A stretch of 64,000 bases of DNA, taken from assembly GCF_014646215.1 (NCBI RefSeq), contig NZ_BMNA01000004.1, positions 400,125 to 464,124 of the forward strand. The letters are read 5' to 3'. The notes beneath the pieces were generated by a model. That model saw only the letters and a list, made by a program, of their open reading frames with translations. It did no database searches and had not been told where the DNA came from. This document shows positions 16,290 through 25,873 of this stretch, one piece after another. This stretch comes from Nakamurella endophytica. GTDB lineage: Bacteria; Actinomycetota; Actinomycetes; Mycobacteriales; Nakamurellaceae. A program made the position numbers and the translations under genes. Position 1 is the stretch's first letter. The number at the start of each line of letters is the position of its first letter.

Positions 16290-16629
16290 GCCGCGACCGG
16301 CGGCCCGCCCGGAAGCCGCGGTAGCGCAGCTGCAGCCCCGCCGCTGTGCCGGCGGCCCCGTCGCCCCTTCCGCGGGCTCGACCGCCGTCACCGGGAGACG
16401 GTCTCGCACCCTGGCCTGCCCGCGCCGGGGTCGGCCGCGGCCCGGCTCCGGTGCCGCCGCCGCCGCGAGCCGCCACGGCTCCGGCACACCTCGCGCCGGG
16501 CGGACACGGTCGCGGAGCCGCACGGCCGCCGGCAGCGGGCACGGCGCCGCCGCCTCCCGCAGCACCCGACCGGCCCGCCGCCGGCGCCAGACGGCTCCCG
16601 CCGGTCCCGTTGCGGTCGGACCCGGTGAC
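16290..16629. other. 340-base gene-free region, nothing recognised
   Basis: Between the convergent small membrane protein gene and ccsB. Very GC-rich. Open frames here have no start with ribosome-binding site and resemble random high-GC sequence. No clean hairpin terminator was seen by eye. Confidence 0.4.
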
Positions 16630-17730
16630 TCAGTTCAGGCCGGCGTAGGAGTGCAGGCCGGACACCACCAGGTTGATGACGAACAGGTTGAAGATCATCG
16701 ACACGAAGCCGAGCACGGAGATCCAGGCCGCGCGGGTGCCGCGCCAGCCGGCCGTCGACCGGGCGTGCAGGTAGGCGGCGTAGCAGACCCAGGTGACGAA
16801 CGCGCAGGTCTCCTTGGGGTCCCAGCCCCAGTAGCGGCCCCACGCGACGTTGGCCCACATCGCCCCGGCGATCACCGCGAAGGTGAACACCGGGAACGCG
16901 ACGATCGCGCTGCGGTACGCCAGCCGGTCCAGGGTGGCCAGCGAGGGCAGCGCGGCCAGCCGGGACCGCTGCGTGACGAGCGCCTCCGGGCCGCCGGGCG
17001 TGCCCGCGGCGTCCGGCAGGGCGGCGTCCGGCACACCGTGCAGGTGGTGCTCCGCCCACTCCCGCTCGGCGGCCAGCTTGCGCTCGTAGCGGGACCGCAG
17101 CAGGTACAGCACGGAGGCGACACCGGACAGCATCAGCACGCCGCTGGACAGCGAGACCGCCAGCACGTGGATGACCAGCCACGACGAGTGCAGCGCCGGC
17201 ACCAGCGTCCCGGCGGCCGCGTACAGCACGCTCTGCGCGACGTACATCAGGATGACGACCGGGATCATGACGAAGAAGCCGACCGTGCGGGTGCGCCAGC
17301 GCAGCAGCACGAACAGGAAGCCGGCCACCGCGGCGGCGCAGATCATCGCTGAGAACTCGTACATGTTGCCCCAGGGCACCCGGTGCGCGGCCAGCCCGCG
17401 GGTGACCAGCGACAGCAGGTGCGCGGCGAAGCCGACGACGGTCACGACGACGCCGGCGCGGCCGAACCGCAGCCACATCGGGGCCGTGCCCCGGCGGTCG
17501 TCGGTGACCCGGCCGATCGCCGGCGGGGTGGCCGCACCGCGGTCGAGCACCGCGACGCCGCCCGAGCGGCGGGAGGCCCGCAGCTCGGCGCTGCGCTGCT
17601 CCTGCTCGGTCGGCACGCCCCCGCGGTGGGCCGCGAACTCGATGCCGAAGCAGACCAGCGCGACGATGTAGCCGGCCAGCGCGCACTCGAACGCCAGGTC
17701 CGACAGGTGCGCCAGGGACTCGTTGACCAC
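16630..17730 (-). CDS. ccsB: cytochrome c biogenesis protein CcsB (CcsA/haem-handling subunit)
   Basis: 366 residues from GTG 17730 (VVNESLAHLSDLAFE). Polytopic membrane protein of System II cytochrome c maturation that moves haem across the membrane and, with ResB, attaches it to apocytochrome c. The tryptophan-rich haem-binding signature is WGRYWGWDPKETCAFVTW; conserved histidines occur in PALHSSWLVIHVLAV. An extra loop of about 50 residues (VPDAALPDAAGTPGGPEALV) interrupts the middle, making it longer than M. tuberculosis CcsA. It follows resB by 5 nt, so the order is tlpA-ccdA-resB-ccsB in one transcript. Confidence 0.93.
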   Translation of the reverse strand: MVNESLAHLSDLAFECALAGYIVALVCFGIEFAAHRGGVPTEQEQRSAELRASRRSGGVAVLDRGAATPPAIGRVTDDRRGTAPMWLRFGRAGVVVTVVGFAAHLLSLVTRGLAAHRVPWGNMYEFSAMICAAAVAGFLFVLLRWRTRTVGFFVMIPVVILMYVAQSVLYAAAGTLVPALHSSWLVIHVLAVSLSSGVLMLSGVASVLYLLRSRYERKLAAEREWAEHHLHGVPDAALPDAAGTPGGPEALVTQRSRLAALPSLATLDRLAYRSAIVAFPVFTFAVIAGAMWANVAWGRYWGWDPKETCAFVTWVCYAAYLHARSTAGWRGTRAAWISVLGFVSMIFNLFVINLVVSGLHSYAGLN

Positions 17731-17735
17731 GGGGA

Positions 17736-19511
17736 CTACCGCCCTCTCCCTCTGCCCGGCCCCCCGGCCCGGGCGCCGCCGCGGCGGCCGCCCGGCGCGG
17801 GGCCGGTGTCCGGTGCCGCGAGCGCGGCCAACCGTTCGAATTCTCCGCCGTACCCGGCCTGGTCGGTCCGGGCCAGCCCGCCGACCTGCACCGAGACGTG
17901 CCCGAGCCCGTCGCCGCGCAGCCGGTACCAGACGCGCCGCCGCTTGATCAGCAGGGACACCATCAACCCGACCAGCAGGAGCACCGCGAAGACCAGCGCC
18001 CAGCCCTGTGCCGGATCGTACGACGTCTGCAGCGACACCCACTCGACGTACCCGTCGAAGGTGACGGTGGTGCCGTCCGGCAGGGTGGTCGACTCGTGCG
18101 GCGCCAGGTTGGTCCTGGCCTTGCGCACCAGCTTGCCCGAGCTGACCTGGTCCTGGTCGATGGCGAACACGGACTGGCTGGCGCCGTCCTCCATGCCCAG
18201 GTCGCCCTGGTAGACGTCGATCGCGACACCGGGGTCCGTCGCGGCCGGGTAGCTGGACGTCATGATCCCGCCGTGCACCACGGCGGTCGGCGCGAAGATC
18301 CCGGTGATCGCCAGCTGGTGCTCGGTGATCCGGTCGGCCGGGTAGCCGGGCGGATCGGTGAACTTCACCGCGCCCTGCGAGGTGAACATCGAGTCCTGCG
18401 GCTGGAACGGCTGCGTCCGCCGCTGCACCTGCCCGTCCGGGAACCGCACGCTGAAGGTCGGGCTGTAGCCGTGGCCCAGCAGGTACAGCCGCTGGCCGTC
18501 GATGCCCAGGGGGTCGTTCACGGCCAGCGACGTGCTCTGCCAGCGACCGCTCGCCACGTCCTGCCCGGTCTGGTAGCGGATGGACGCCAGGAACGCCGTG
18601 GCCTGGCCGGTGTCGCTGTACTGGGCGGTGAAGCCGTCGACCTGCACGCAGAACGGCGACAGGTCGGTGCCGTCGACCGCGAGGCCGGGACGGAAGCTGT
18701 CGTAGCTGGCCGGCGAGGACGAGCAGAAGCCGGTCACCGCGCCGCTGTCGGCGCCCCCGGCGTTGACGATGATCGAACCCTCGTAGCCGAAGAGCTTGCC
18801 GACCGCGACCGCGACCAGCAGCCCGAGCAGCGACAGGTGGAAGACCAGGTTGCCGATCTCGCGGAGGTAGCCCTTCTCGGCGGAGACCGTCACCACCGAC
18901 ACCGGAGTCGCCGGGCCGGCGACGGGGACCGACGTGGCCGGCGCCGCCGCGGCCGGACCCCCGGCCGGGGGGACCTCGACGCGGCGAGCGGTGCGCCAGC
19001 CGCGCAGCCCGTGCAGCACCCGGTCGGTGACCTCGTCGACGGTGCCGTCGACGGACAGCTCCGCGTGGTGCGGCAGCCGGCCGAGGTTGCGCGGGGTGGC
19101 CACCGGCGGCTGCCGCCACTGGCCGACGAACTCCCAGGTGCGCGGCAGCAGGCAACCGACCAGCGAGGTGAACAGCAGGAGGTAGATGGCGGCGTACCAG
19201 GGCGAGCCGAAGACGCCGAAGAACCCGAGCCGGTCGAGCAGCGGACCCCAGAACGGGTGGTCGAGCACCCATTGGGCGGTCTTGGCCTGGTTCTGCGTCC
19301 ACTGCGGCAGGAGCGCTCCCGGCAGCGACGCCAGGGCCAGCAGGAACAGCAGGATCAGCGCGACCCGCATGCTGGTCAGCTGCCGCCAGATGTTGCGGGC
19401 GCCGGCCAGCACGCCGGGCAGCACGCCGCGGCGCCGCCCCGGCGGCGGCGGCGCGGTGGCCGGCTCGAGGGTGGTGTCGGCCGACAGGTGGGTCTCGTCG
19501 CGGACGGTCAC
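17736..19511 (-). CDS. resB: cytochrome c biogenesis protein ResB
   Basis: 591 residues from GTG 19511, one base after the ccdA stop (TGACGTG). It forms the System II synthetase with CcsB. Three N-terminal membrane segments (LTSMRVALILLFLLALASLP; PWYAAIYLLLFTSLVGCLLP; the IGNLVFHLSLLGLLVAVAVG region) precede a large extracytoplasmic domain, and a last segment (WALVFAVLLLVGLMVSLLI) is followed by a basic cytoplasmic tail. Two Cys occur in the external domain (TGFCSSSP and LSPFCVQVDGF). The C-terminal extension is Gly/Arg-rich. Confidence 0.94.
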   Translation of the reverse strand: MTVRDETHLSADTTLEPATAPPPPGRRRGVLPGVLAGARNIWRQLTSMRVALILLFLLALASLPGALLPQWTQNQAKTAQWVLDHPFWGPLLDRLGFFGVFGSPWYAAIYLLLFTSLVGCLLPRTWEFVGQWRQPPVATPRNLGRLPHHAELSVDGTVDEVTDRVLHGLRGWRTARRVEVPPAGGPAAAAPATSVPVAGPATPVSVVTVSAEKGYLREIGNLVFHLSLLGLLVAVAVGKLFGYEGSIIVNAGGADSGAVTGFCSSSPASYDSFRPGLAVDGTDLSPFCVQVDGFTAQYSDTGQATAFLASIRYQTGQDVASGRWQSTSLAVNDPLGIDGQRLYLLGHGYSPTFSVRFPDGQVQRRTQPFQPQDSMFTSQGAVKFTDPPGYPADRITEHQLAITGIFAPTAVVHGGIMTSSYPAATDPGVAIDVYQGDLGMEDGASQSVFAIDQDQVSSGKLVRKARTNLAPHESTTLPDGTTVTFDGYVEWVSLQTSYDPAQGWALVFAVLLLVGLMVSLLIKRRRVWYRLRGDGLGHVSVQVGGLARTDQAGYGGEFERLAALAAPDTGPAPGGRRGGARAGGPGRGRGR

Positions 19512-19512
19512 G

Positions 19513-20337
19513 TCACAGCACCGTCCCGGTCCCGGCGACGCGCACCTGCAGCCACGCCACCCACTGCCCCCACAGGCCGGTGACCATCGCCAGCCCGATG
19601 GCCACCAGCAGCACGGCCCCGACGACCTGGACGGTGCGCGCGTGCCGGCGCAGCACCCCCAGCGCCCGGGATGCCCAGCTGAACCCGAAGGCCAGGAGCA
19701 GGAACGGCACTCCCAGGCCAGCGCAGTAGCAGACCACCAGGGCCAGCCCGCGCCAGGCGTTGCCGTTCCACTCCGTCGAGGCGGCGAGCGCGAGCACGCC
19801 GGCCAGCGTCGGGCCGATGCAGACGGTCCAGCCCAGGCCGAACACCGCGCCGAGCGCCACGGCGCCCGCGGCGCGGCCGCCCGGCCGCGCGTGCCAGCGG
19901 CGTTCGCGTTGCAGGGGACGGATCCACCCGAGCATCGCCAGCCCCATGACGACGGTCACCACGCCCCCGACCCGGGTCAGCACCTCGGCGTTGCGGAGCA
20001 GGAACCGGGCGGCACCCAGCACCAGCGCCGACTGCGCCAGGAAGACCAGGGTGAAGCCCACGACGAACAGCGCGGTCGCCCCGACCGCGCGGGTGCGCAG
20101 CGCCACCGCCGCGCGGCGCCGCGCGCCGCCGGCCGCACCCGTGGTCGCCGGGCGCGCGCCGCCGCGGCCGGCCGCCACCGGCACCGCCGCGCCCTCCGCG
20201 CCGACCAGCGAGGCCAGGTAGGACAGGTAGCCGGGCACCAGCGGCACGACGCAGGGCGAGGCGAAGGACACCGCACCGGCGGCCACCGCGAGCAGCGCGG
20301 CGACCAGGAAGGGACCGTCCAGCACGGTGTCGGTCAT
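19513..20337 (-). CDS. ccdA: cytochrome c biogenesis protein CcdA (thiol-reducing transmembrane protein)
   Basis: 274 residues, about six membrane segments. CcdA passes electrons from cytoplasmic thioredoxin across the membrane to reduce the apocytochrome c haem-binding cysteines via a TlpA/ResA-type protein. The first conserved cysteine lies in AVSFASPCVVPLVPGYLSYL and the second in FGLGWTVCIGPTLAGVLALA. A cytoplasmic loop of about 35 Ala/Arg-rich residues follows the first segment. It sits between the TlpA gene (43 nt upstream) and resB (1 nt downstream). Confidence 0.94.
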   Translation of the reverse strand: MTDTVLDGPFLVAALLAVAAGAVSFASPCVVPLVPGYLSYLASLVGAEGAAVPVAAGRGGARPATTGAAGGARRRAAVALRTRAVGATALFVVGFTLVFLAQSALVLGAARFLLRNAEVLTRVGGVVTVVMGLAMLGWIRPLQRERRWHARPGGRAAGAVALGAVFGLGWTVCIGPTLAGVLALAASTEWNGNAWRGLALVVCYCAGLGVPFLLLAFGFSWASRALGVLRRHARTVQVVGAVLLVAIGLAMVTGLWGQWVAWLQVRVAGTGTVL

Positions 20338-20379
20338 CGGTCCTGCACCTCCCTGCCCTGACCCGCGTCCACGTCCGGC

Positions 20380-20970
20380 CTACTTCTCGGCGGCGATCGG
20401 GACGACGGCCGCGACCAGCTCCGCCCTGGTCACCGCCCCGAGCCAGATGTGCGCCACCCGGTGCCGGCGGTCCAGCACGATCGTCGACGGGATCGCCGAC
20501 GCCGGGTAGCCCTGGATGGACAGCAGGGTGCGCATGAACGGGTCGAAGATCGACGGGTAGGTGACGCCCTTGGCGGCGTCGAAGGCGGCGCCGGCGCCCT
20601 TCTCGTCCTTGACGTTCAGGCCCAGGAACTGCACGCCCTGCGGCGCGAGCTGTGTCGACGCGTCCTGCAGCTGCTGCGCCTCCGCCCGGCACGGCCCGCA
20701 CCAGGAACCCCAGAAGTTCAGCACGACCACCTTGTCCGCGAACTGCGCCACGGACACCGTGCCGTCGCCCTCCAGCGCCGGACCGGACAGCTCGCCGATC
20801 GGCCGGCGGTCCTGCGCGGCGTAGGAGAACTCGGTCCGACCACCGGGCGAGACGAACTGGAACGACGCGGCGTCCCCCCCGCCGGTGCAGCCGGACAGGA
20901 CCGCGAGCAGCGACACCAGCAGGGCGGCAGCGGCACGCGGGGCGCGGCGTGCCGCGCGGACGGCGCTCAT
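20380..20970 (-). CDS. ResA/TlpA-type thioredoxin-like lipoprotein
   Basis: 196 residues from ATG 20970. Lipoprotein signal with lipobox LAVLSGC near residue 28, then a thioredoxin fold: LNFWGSWCGPCRAEAQQL carries the WCGPC active site and the cis-Pro is in ASAIPSTIVLDR. It reduces apocytochrome c cysteines outside the membrane, taking electrons from CcdA. Its start overlaps the stop of the upstream phosphatase gene (ATGA). Confidence 0.93.
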   Translation of the reverse strand: MSAVRAARRAPRAAAALLVSLLAVLSGCTGGGDAASFQFVSPGGRTEFSYAAQDRRPIGELSGPALEGDGTVSVAQFADKVVVLNFWGSWCGPCRAEAQQLQDASTQLAPQGVQFLGLNVKDEKGAGAAFDAAKGVTYPSIFDPFMRTLLSIQGYPASAIPSTIVLDRRHRVAHIWLGAVTRAELVAAVVPIAAEK

Positions 20971-21623
20971 GCCCCGGCCTCCGGCCCGCCGGCCTCGGCC
21001 GGGTCGTCGAGCGCCTCGATGTGGCCGACCGGCTCCCGGTAGGTCAGCGAGGTGAAGACCCCGTCGGCGAAGTGCAGCGAGGTCAGCGACGCCAGCGAGC
21101 ACTGCCGCCGGCTCGGGTCGTGCCAGAGCCGGCGACCCTCGAGGTACCGGCGCACGGTCCAGATCGGCAGCTGGTGCGAGACCAGCACGGCCTCGTGGCC
21201 GGCGGCGGCCTGCACGGCCGTGTAGACGGCGGCGAGCATGCGGTGCGCGATCGCCAGGTACGGCTCCCCCCACGACGGCCGGGTCGGGTTGCGCAGCTTG
21301 GCCCAGTTCCCCGGCCGGCGCAGCGCGCCGTCGCGGGTGCCGACGACCATGCCCTCGAAGACGTTGCCGGCCTCGATGACCCGGTCGTCGGTGCGGACCT
21401 CGAGGCCGTGCGCGGCGGCCAGGGGCGCGGCGGTCTGCTGGGCCCGCTCCAGCGACGACGCGGCCAGGTACACGATGTCGTGGCCGGCCAGCTCGGCGGC
21501 GACGCCGTCGGCCATGGCCAGCCCGGACGCGGCCAGCCGGTACCCCGGCAACCGGCCGTACAGCACCCCGGCGGGGTTGTGCACCTTGCCGTGCCGCAGC
21601 AGGTGGACCACGGTCGAGGTCAT
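20967..21623 (-). CDS. histidine phosphatase (phosphoglycerate-mutase-like) family protein
   Basis: 218 residues from ATG 21623. Catalytic RHG in VVHLLRHGKVHNPAGVLYGR and the second catalytic His in EAVLVSHQLPIWTVRRYL; SLERAQQTAAPLA is the usual third motif. The substrate is unknown; homologues precede the tlpA-ccdA-resB-ccsB genes in other actinobacteria (Rv0525 position). Stop overlaps the TlpA start by 4 nt, implying co-translation. Confidence 0.9.
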   Translation of the reverse strand: MTSTVVHLLRHGKVHNPAGVLYGRLPGYRLAASGLAMADGVAAELAGHDIVYLAASSLERAQQTAAPLAAAHGLEVRTDDRVIEAGNVFEGMVVGTRDGALRRPGNWAKLRNPTRPSWGEPYLAIAHRMLAAVYTAVQAAAGHEAVLVSHQLPIWTVRRYLEGRRLWHDPSRRQCSLASLTSLHFADGVFTSLTYREPVGHIEALDDPAEAGGPEAGA

Positions 21624-21934
21624 CGGCGGCTCCCGCGGACGACGGGACCGGACGGCACGACGGGCAGCGGGTGCACCGAGAGCACCGACGGCACCGGGGT
21701 CGCCGACGCGGTCGCGGGAACCACGGCCGCGGTCGGCGCTCCGGGCGCCGGCGGGGGCGCCGCGTCCGCGGGCCGGGACGGGGCGGTCTGCACCCCTTCA
21801 TTGTTCCTGCGTCCCGGTGGGGACGATGTTGGTCCGCGGCGGGCGGCGGGGCGGCCGCCGGCCCGCGGCCGGGCGGGTCCGGCCGCGCCTCCCGGCCGTC
21901 CGGTCACCGGCTCGCCCGCACCATCCGGCGCCAT
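21620..21934 (-). CDS. doubtful Pro/Ala-rich small ORF
   Basis: 104 codons from ATG 21934, or about 58 from a GTG near 21793, with a stop that overlaps the phosphatase ATG (ATGA). The product is low-complexity (Pro, Ala, Val, Arg) with no recognised domain. It overlaps the end of the upstream gene by 31 nt. The ATGA overlap is the only positive sign; it may be noise in a 280-base spacer. Confidence 0.22.
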   Translation of the reverse strand: MAPDGAGEPVTGRPGGAAGPARPRAGGRPAARRGPTSSPPGRRNNEGVQTAPSRPADAAPPPAPGAPTAAVVPATASATPVPSVLSVHPLPVVPSGPVVRGSRR

Positions 21935-22329
21935 CCCAGCAGGTCACGGGCCGCGCCGACAGCCAGCAGCCCCGCGACCAGCAGTGCGCCGCCCGCCCCC
22001 GCGATCCACGGTCCGGAGTAGCGGGTGATGGTCGTGCCGGTGGTTCCGGCGACGTAGGGCGGGAACGTGTCGTCGCGCACACCGTGCCGGTAGGCCAGCA
22101 CGGCCGCCACCACCAGCAGGACGGCGACGGCCGCGAGCACGGCGCCGCGGACCAGCAGCGTGCGGCCGAGCTCGTGGGCCGCACGGCGGACCGCCTCGGG
22201 CGGCCCGGGCGGCGACGGCACCACCGGCTGCGGCTGGGTGTCGTCCGGCGACGGCCGCCGGCCCCGCCCGGAAGGGACGGCTCCGGACGGCATCGGGGAG
22301 GCGGGCCCGGGGACGTCGGGACGCGTCAC
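21904..22329 (-). CDS. hypothetical two-span membrane protein
   Basis: 141 residues from GTG 22329. Disordered Pro-rich N-terminus (about 50 residues), then two membrane segments (LLVRGAVLAAVAVLLVVAAV and WIAGAGGALLVAGLLAVGAA) separated by a short external loop VRDDTFPPYVAGTTGTTITR, and a basic C-terminus. The start is chosen because it lies 19 nt after the preceding gene; a longer version would overlap it. No family recognised. Confidence 0.6.
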   Translation of the reverse strand: MTRPDVPGPASPMPSGAVPSGRGRRPSPDDTQPQPVVPSPPGPPEAVRRAAHELGRTLLVRGAVLAAVAVLLVVAAVLAYRHGVRDDTFPPYVAGTTGTTITRYSGPWIAGAGGALLVAGLLAVGAARDLLGWRRMVRASR

Positions 22330-22348
22330 GGTCGCCGGCCGGGTGTCG

Positions 22349-23071
22349 TCAGTGCCTGGCCCGGCGGGCGGCCAGGCGCAGGAAGTACATGCCACCCTTG
22401 CCGACGAAGGTCAGCAGGATGCCGACCACCAGCAGGAACGTGGCCAGCAGGGTGAGCGTGGTGGACACCTGCAGCAGCAGCGCCAGCAGCATGGACACCA
22501 CGGCGGCGGCGATGAGCAGGCGGCGGGACCACTTTGCGCCGCCCCGCAGGAACCAGCCGCCGACCAGGGCGGCGATCCCGATCACGGCGATGATCGCGCT
22601 GAGCACCGAGATCTGCGTGCGGTACGACCCGGCCTGCGCGTCGGTGATGTTCGGGCTGGTCAGCTGCACGCAGGTGGACGCGAGACCGGTCAGGCTGGCG
22701 GTCGCCGACGGCGTGGCCGTGGCGCCGGGGGACGGCGTGGCGACCGCGCCCGGCGTCGGGGTGGGGGTCGGCTGCTCCGTGGCGGCGATGCTGGACACCG
22801 CGCTGCCGTAGGTGCCGTAGCTGTTCTGGCACTGCTGGACCACGTCGGCGTAGGCGGTGCGCAGCTGGTCGACCTGGCTGCCGGCCGAGGCGACGGAGAC
22901 GAGCCCGACGAAGAGGAAGACCAGACCGGACAGCATGGTCAGCACCATCGCCACCAGGACGGACCGCGGCCGGACGATGGGCGAGCCGTCGTCCTCGGGC
23001 AGGACCGGGGCCATCGCTGCGCTGAAGTTGGACAGCCAGCTCCGTCGCGGGCGGGGTCCGGGGGTGGTCAT
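22349..23071 (-). CDS. hypothetical multi-span membrane protein with Thr/Pro-rich loop
   Basis: 240 residues from ATG 23071. Four membrane segments: one near 40-60 (VLVAMVLTMLSGLVFLFVGL), then an external loop containing TEQPTPTPTPGAVATPSPGA and two cysteines (QQCQNS, ASTCVQL), then three clustered C-terminal segments. The loop looks like an extracytoplasmic linker or mucin-like stretch. Followed at 19 nt by another small membrane protein. Function unknown. Confidence 0.75.
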   Translation of the reverse strand: MTTPGPRPRRSWLSNFSAAMAPVLPEDDGSPIVRPRSVLVAMVLTMLSGLVFLFVGLVSVASAGSQVDQLRTAYADVVQQCQNSYGTYGSAVSSIAATEQPTPTPTPGAVATPSPGATATPSATASLTGLASTCVQLTSPNITDAQAGSYRTQISVLSAIIAVIGIAALVGGWFLRGGAKWSRRLLIAAAVVSMLLALLLQVSTTLTLLATFLLVVGILLTFVGKGGMYFLRLAARRARH

Positions 23072-23230
23072 TTCGGCAACCCTACCGGCCGCGCCGGGAT
23101 GTCCCCGGCATCCCGGACGCTGCGTCGCCGCTGCCCGGGACGCCGTCGGAGCGCCGGACGCGGCGGGCCGGGACCGGCCCGGCCGGGTGCCGCACGACGA
23201 ACGGCGGACCCGGTCCGGGACCCGGACGGG

Positions 23231-23998
23231 TCAGCGGTACTGCTGCTGGCGCGCGGCCTTGGACTGGTTGAAGTACTGGTTCGACGCCGGCAGGAACATC
23301 AGGATGATGGCCACCAGGGCGAGCAGCCCGCCGATCCACCCGGTCCACTGGCTGCTGGTCGCGGTATAGGTCGTCCCGTTGACCGTCACCGACGTCGTCG
23401 ACCTGGTGAACGACGAGATGATCGACAGCGCGGACAGCACAGTCAGCACGATCCGTGCCCAGTTCCGGCCGGCCCGCATCTTGAACGCGAACAGCAGGTA
23501 GAGCCCGGCGACGATCACGAAGATCACCACCGCGGTGATCTTGAGCGTGCGGATCAGCGCGTTGACGTCCACGCCGCCGGTGTCCTGGCGCGCCGCCGCG
23601 TCGGCCACGGCCTGGTCGAAGACGTTGCTGGTCAGCACGAAGATCAACGCGAGCAGCAGCAGCAGCGCGTTGAGCAGGTAGATGGCGAAGGCGCCGTTCA
23701 CGGGCCCCGGCGCCTTCGGCGGCGCGGCCGGCCCGCCGTAGCCGCCGCCGTACGGCTGCCCGTACTGCTGCGGGTAGGGGTTCTGGCCGTACGGCTGCTG
23801 CCCGTACGGCTGGCCCGAGTGCTGGGTCGGCTGGCCGTATCCCTGCTGGCCGTAGCCCTGCTGGCCGTAACCCTGCTGCTGGCCGTAACCCTGCTGCTGG
23901 CCGTAGCCCTGCTGCCCGGAGGGCTGCTGGCCGGACTGCTGCCCGTAGGACTGGCCGGACTGGCCCTCGCCGTACGAGGGGTACTGAGGCGTCGACAT
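23231..23998 (-). CDS. membrane protein with Gly-Tyr-Gln repeat domain
   Basis: 255 residues from ATG 23998. The first 95 residues are low complexity, built from repeats of GYGQQ/PYGQ type, with tyrosine about every four or five residues; the DNA is a 15-18-nt tandem repeat at about 23780-23960. Then come four membrane segments (about 105-125, 150-172, 180-200, 225-245). Such prion-like Tyr/Gln domains can drive condensation or protein-protein contact; many actinobacterial membrane proteins carry shorter Pro/Gly/Tyr/Gln tails. No specific family. It is the gene downstream of hemD on the same strand but 215 nt away. Confidence 0.8.
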   Translation of the reverse strand: MSTPQYPSYGEGQSGQSYGQQSGQQPSGQQGYGQQQGYGQQQGYGQQGYGQQGYGQPTQHSGQPYGQQPYGQNPYPQQYGQPYGGGYGGPAAPPKAPGPVNGAFAIYLLNALLLLLALIFVLTSNVFDQAVADAAARQDTGGVDVNALIRTLKITAVVIFVIVAGLYLLFAFKMRAGRNWARIVLTVLSALSIISSFTRSTTSVTVNGTTYTATSSQWTGWIGGLLALVAIILMFLPASNQYFNQSKAARQQQYR

Positions 23999-24213
23999 GG
24001 GGTCACCGTAGTGGGCACACGGGACATCCGTCCCGGGAACGGACGGCGCGCCGCGATCTCGCCCGGACCGGCCGGGCCGGCAGCGCGGCCGGGACCGATC
24101 ACCAGGAGTCCCCCGCTCCCCCGCCGGGCCGACGGGATCGGCTGGACGGTGTCGCCGGTCGGGCGGGCGGGCGCCCTGATGGGGCGCCTGCCGGCCCGAC
24201 CGGCGTCCCGACG

Positions 24214-25737
24214 TCAGCGGCGCCGCGGCGACTTCCGTGGCGGGGGCAGCGCACCCTCGGCCCGCAGCCGCTCGGCGTGGCCGACGAGCGCCTCGACCAG
24301 CGCGTCGACCTCCGGCACCTCCGGCTGCACGTCGACCCGCAGGCCGAACTCGCGGGCCGTCTCCGCCGTCTTCGGGCCCAGGCAGGCGACGAGCGACCGG
24401 GCGTGCGGCTTGCCGGCGATCCCGACCAGGTTGCGCACCGTCGACGCCGAGGTGAAGCACACCGCCTCGAAGCCGCCGGCCTTGATCGCCTCACGGATCG
24501 GCGCGGGCGGCGGGGCGGCGCGCACGGTGCGGTAGGCGGTGACGTCGTCGATCTCCCAGCCGCGCTCCCGCAGCCCCTCCGCCAGGGTCTCGGTCGCGAT
24601 GTCGGCGCGCGGCAGCAGCACCCGGTCGACCGGGTCCAGCAGGTCGTCGAAGTCCGGGAAGTCGTCCAGCAGCCCCGCGGAGAACTCCGGGTGACCGGAG
24701 ACCAGCTCCGGCGTGATGCCCAGCGCGGTGACCGCGTCGCCGGTCGCCCGGTCCACGCAGGCGATCTTGACGCCGGAGAACGCCCGGGCGTCCAGCCCGA
24801 ACTCGCGGAACTTCTCCCAGACGGCCCGGACGGAGTTCACCGAGGTGAACACCACCCACTGGTACCGGCCGTCGACCAGGCCCTTGACCGCCCGCTCGAT
24901 CTGCGCCGGCGTCCGCGGCGGCTCCACCGCGATGGTGGGGACCAGCTCCGGGATGGCGCCGTGGGCCCGCAGCTGGGCGAGCATGCCCTCGCTCGAGTCC
25001 CGGGTCTGCGGGACCAGCACGCGCCAGCCGTACAGCGCGCGGGACTCCCACCAGGAGAGCCGGCCGCGCTGCGAGGCGCCGGCGCCGACGCTGACCACGA
25101 GCGGCCCGAGCAGGTCGCGACCCATCCCGCCGAGGGTGGCCAGGGTGCCGTCGACGGTGCGCTGGGTGGGCAGCGACGTCCCGCTGGTGATGCAGGCGGG
25201 CGTCTCCGCGGCGATGCCGGACTCCGCGAGCAGGGTGGCGGTGTCGGTCAGGTGCCCGGCCCCGGCCTGCAACAGCAGGGTGCCGGGGGCCCCGGCCAGC
25301 CGCGCCCAGTCCGAGGTGGACCGGACGTCGGCGACGGTGTGCACCGAGCCGACCGCGATGCCCGCGTAGCAGGCGGCGGCCGCGGCCACCGAGATGCCGG
25401 GGACGATGTCGAACGGCACGCCGCTGCCGGCGACCACCCGCAGCTCCTGCACCACCGGGTCGGCGGTCAGCACGTCACCGGCCACCAGCCGGACGACGAC
25501 GGCTCCGCCCTGCGCCGCGGTGATCAGGTTCTGGGCGACGTCGGCGGCCTCGCCGACGGCCGGCTGCACCTCGGCCGCGGACGCCAGCGCGACCACCTCG
25601 GCGGGCACGTCGGGGTCGTTGACCAGCACTTCGGCGTCGGAGAGGGCCTGGGTCGACCGCACGGTGAGCAGCCCCGGATCCCCCGGGCCGGCTCCGACGA
25701 AGACGATCCTGCCGACGGTGCGGTGGGCACGGGTCAT
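24214..25737 (-). CDS. hemD: uroporphyrinogen-III synthase fused to an N-terminal SUMT-like methyltransferase domain
   Basis: 507 residues from ATG 25737 with AAGGAG seven bases upstream. Residues about 1-245 resemble uroporphyrinogen-III C-methyltransferase ([20 protein letters not shown]), but the usual GGDPFVFGRG loop reads [15 protein letters not shown], so SAM binding may be altered; the mycobacterial HemD fusion is, as I recall, similarly divergent. Residues about 260-500 are uroporphyrinogen-III synthase ([62 protein letters not shown]). It closes the tetrapyrrole ring from hydroxymethylbilane. It follows rex by 136 nt; hemA and hemC, normally between them, are absent. Confidence 0.93.
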   Translation of the reverse strand: MTRAHRTVGRIVFVGAGPGDPGLLTVRSTQALSDAEVLVNDPDVPAEVVALASAAEVQPAVGEAADVAQNLITAAQGGAVVVRLVAGDVLTADPVVQELRVVAGSGVPFDIVPGISVAAAAACYAGIAVGSVHTVADVRSTSDWARLAGAPGTLLLQAGAGHLTDTATLLAESGIAAETPACITSGTSLPTQRTVDGTLATLGGMGRDLLGPLVVSVGAGASQRGRLSWWESRALYGWRVLVPQTRDSSEGMLAQLRAHGAIPELVPTIAVEPPRTPAQIERAVKGLVDGRYQWVVFTSVNSVRAVWEKFREFGLDARAFSGVKIACVDRATGDAVTALGITPELVSGHPEFSAGLLDDFPDFDDLLDPVDRVLLPRADIATETLAEGLRERGWEIDDVTAYRTVRAAPPPAPIREAIKAGGFEAVCFTSASTVRNLVGIAGKPHARSLVACLGPKTAETAREFGLRVDVQPEVPEVDALVEALVGHAERLRAEGALPPPRKSPRRR

Positions 25738-25873
25738 GTCCTGCTCCTTTTCTCGGGCAGCACTGCTCCCGCCTCCGGCGACGGCTCTTTCAGCGCCGAG
25801 AGGTCGGGACGGAACGTGCACTGCTGGTCCGGTCGCGGACGACCGGCACGTGGGGGGAGGCCGGCGGGGCCCG

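Noticed and set aside
23780..23960. Repeat region as a CRISPR or IS end
   Set aside because: It is in frame and codes for a low-complexity protein domain; no inverted ends or transposase.
22160..24535. A 791-codon plus-strand open frame
   Set aside because: Spans three clear minus-strand genes and gaps, low-complexity product; chance frame.
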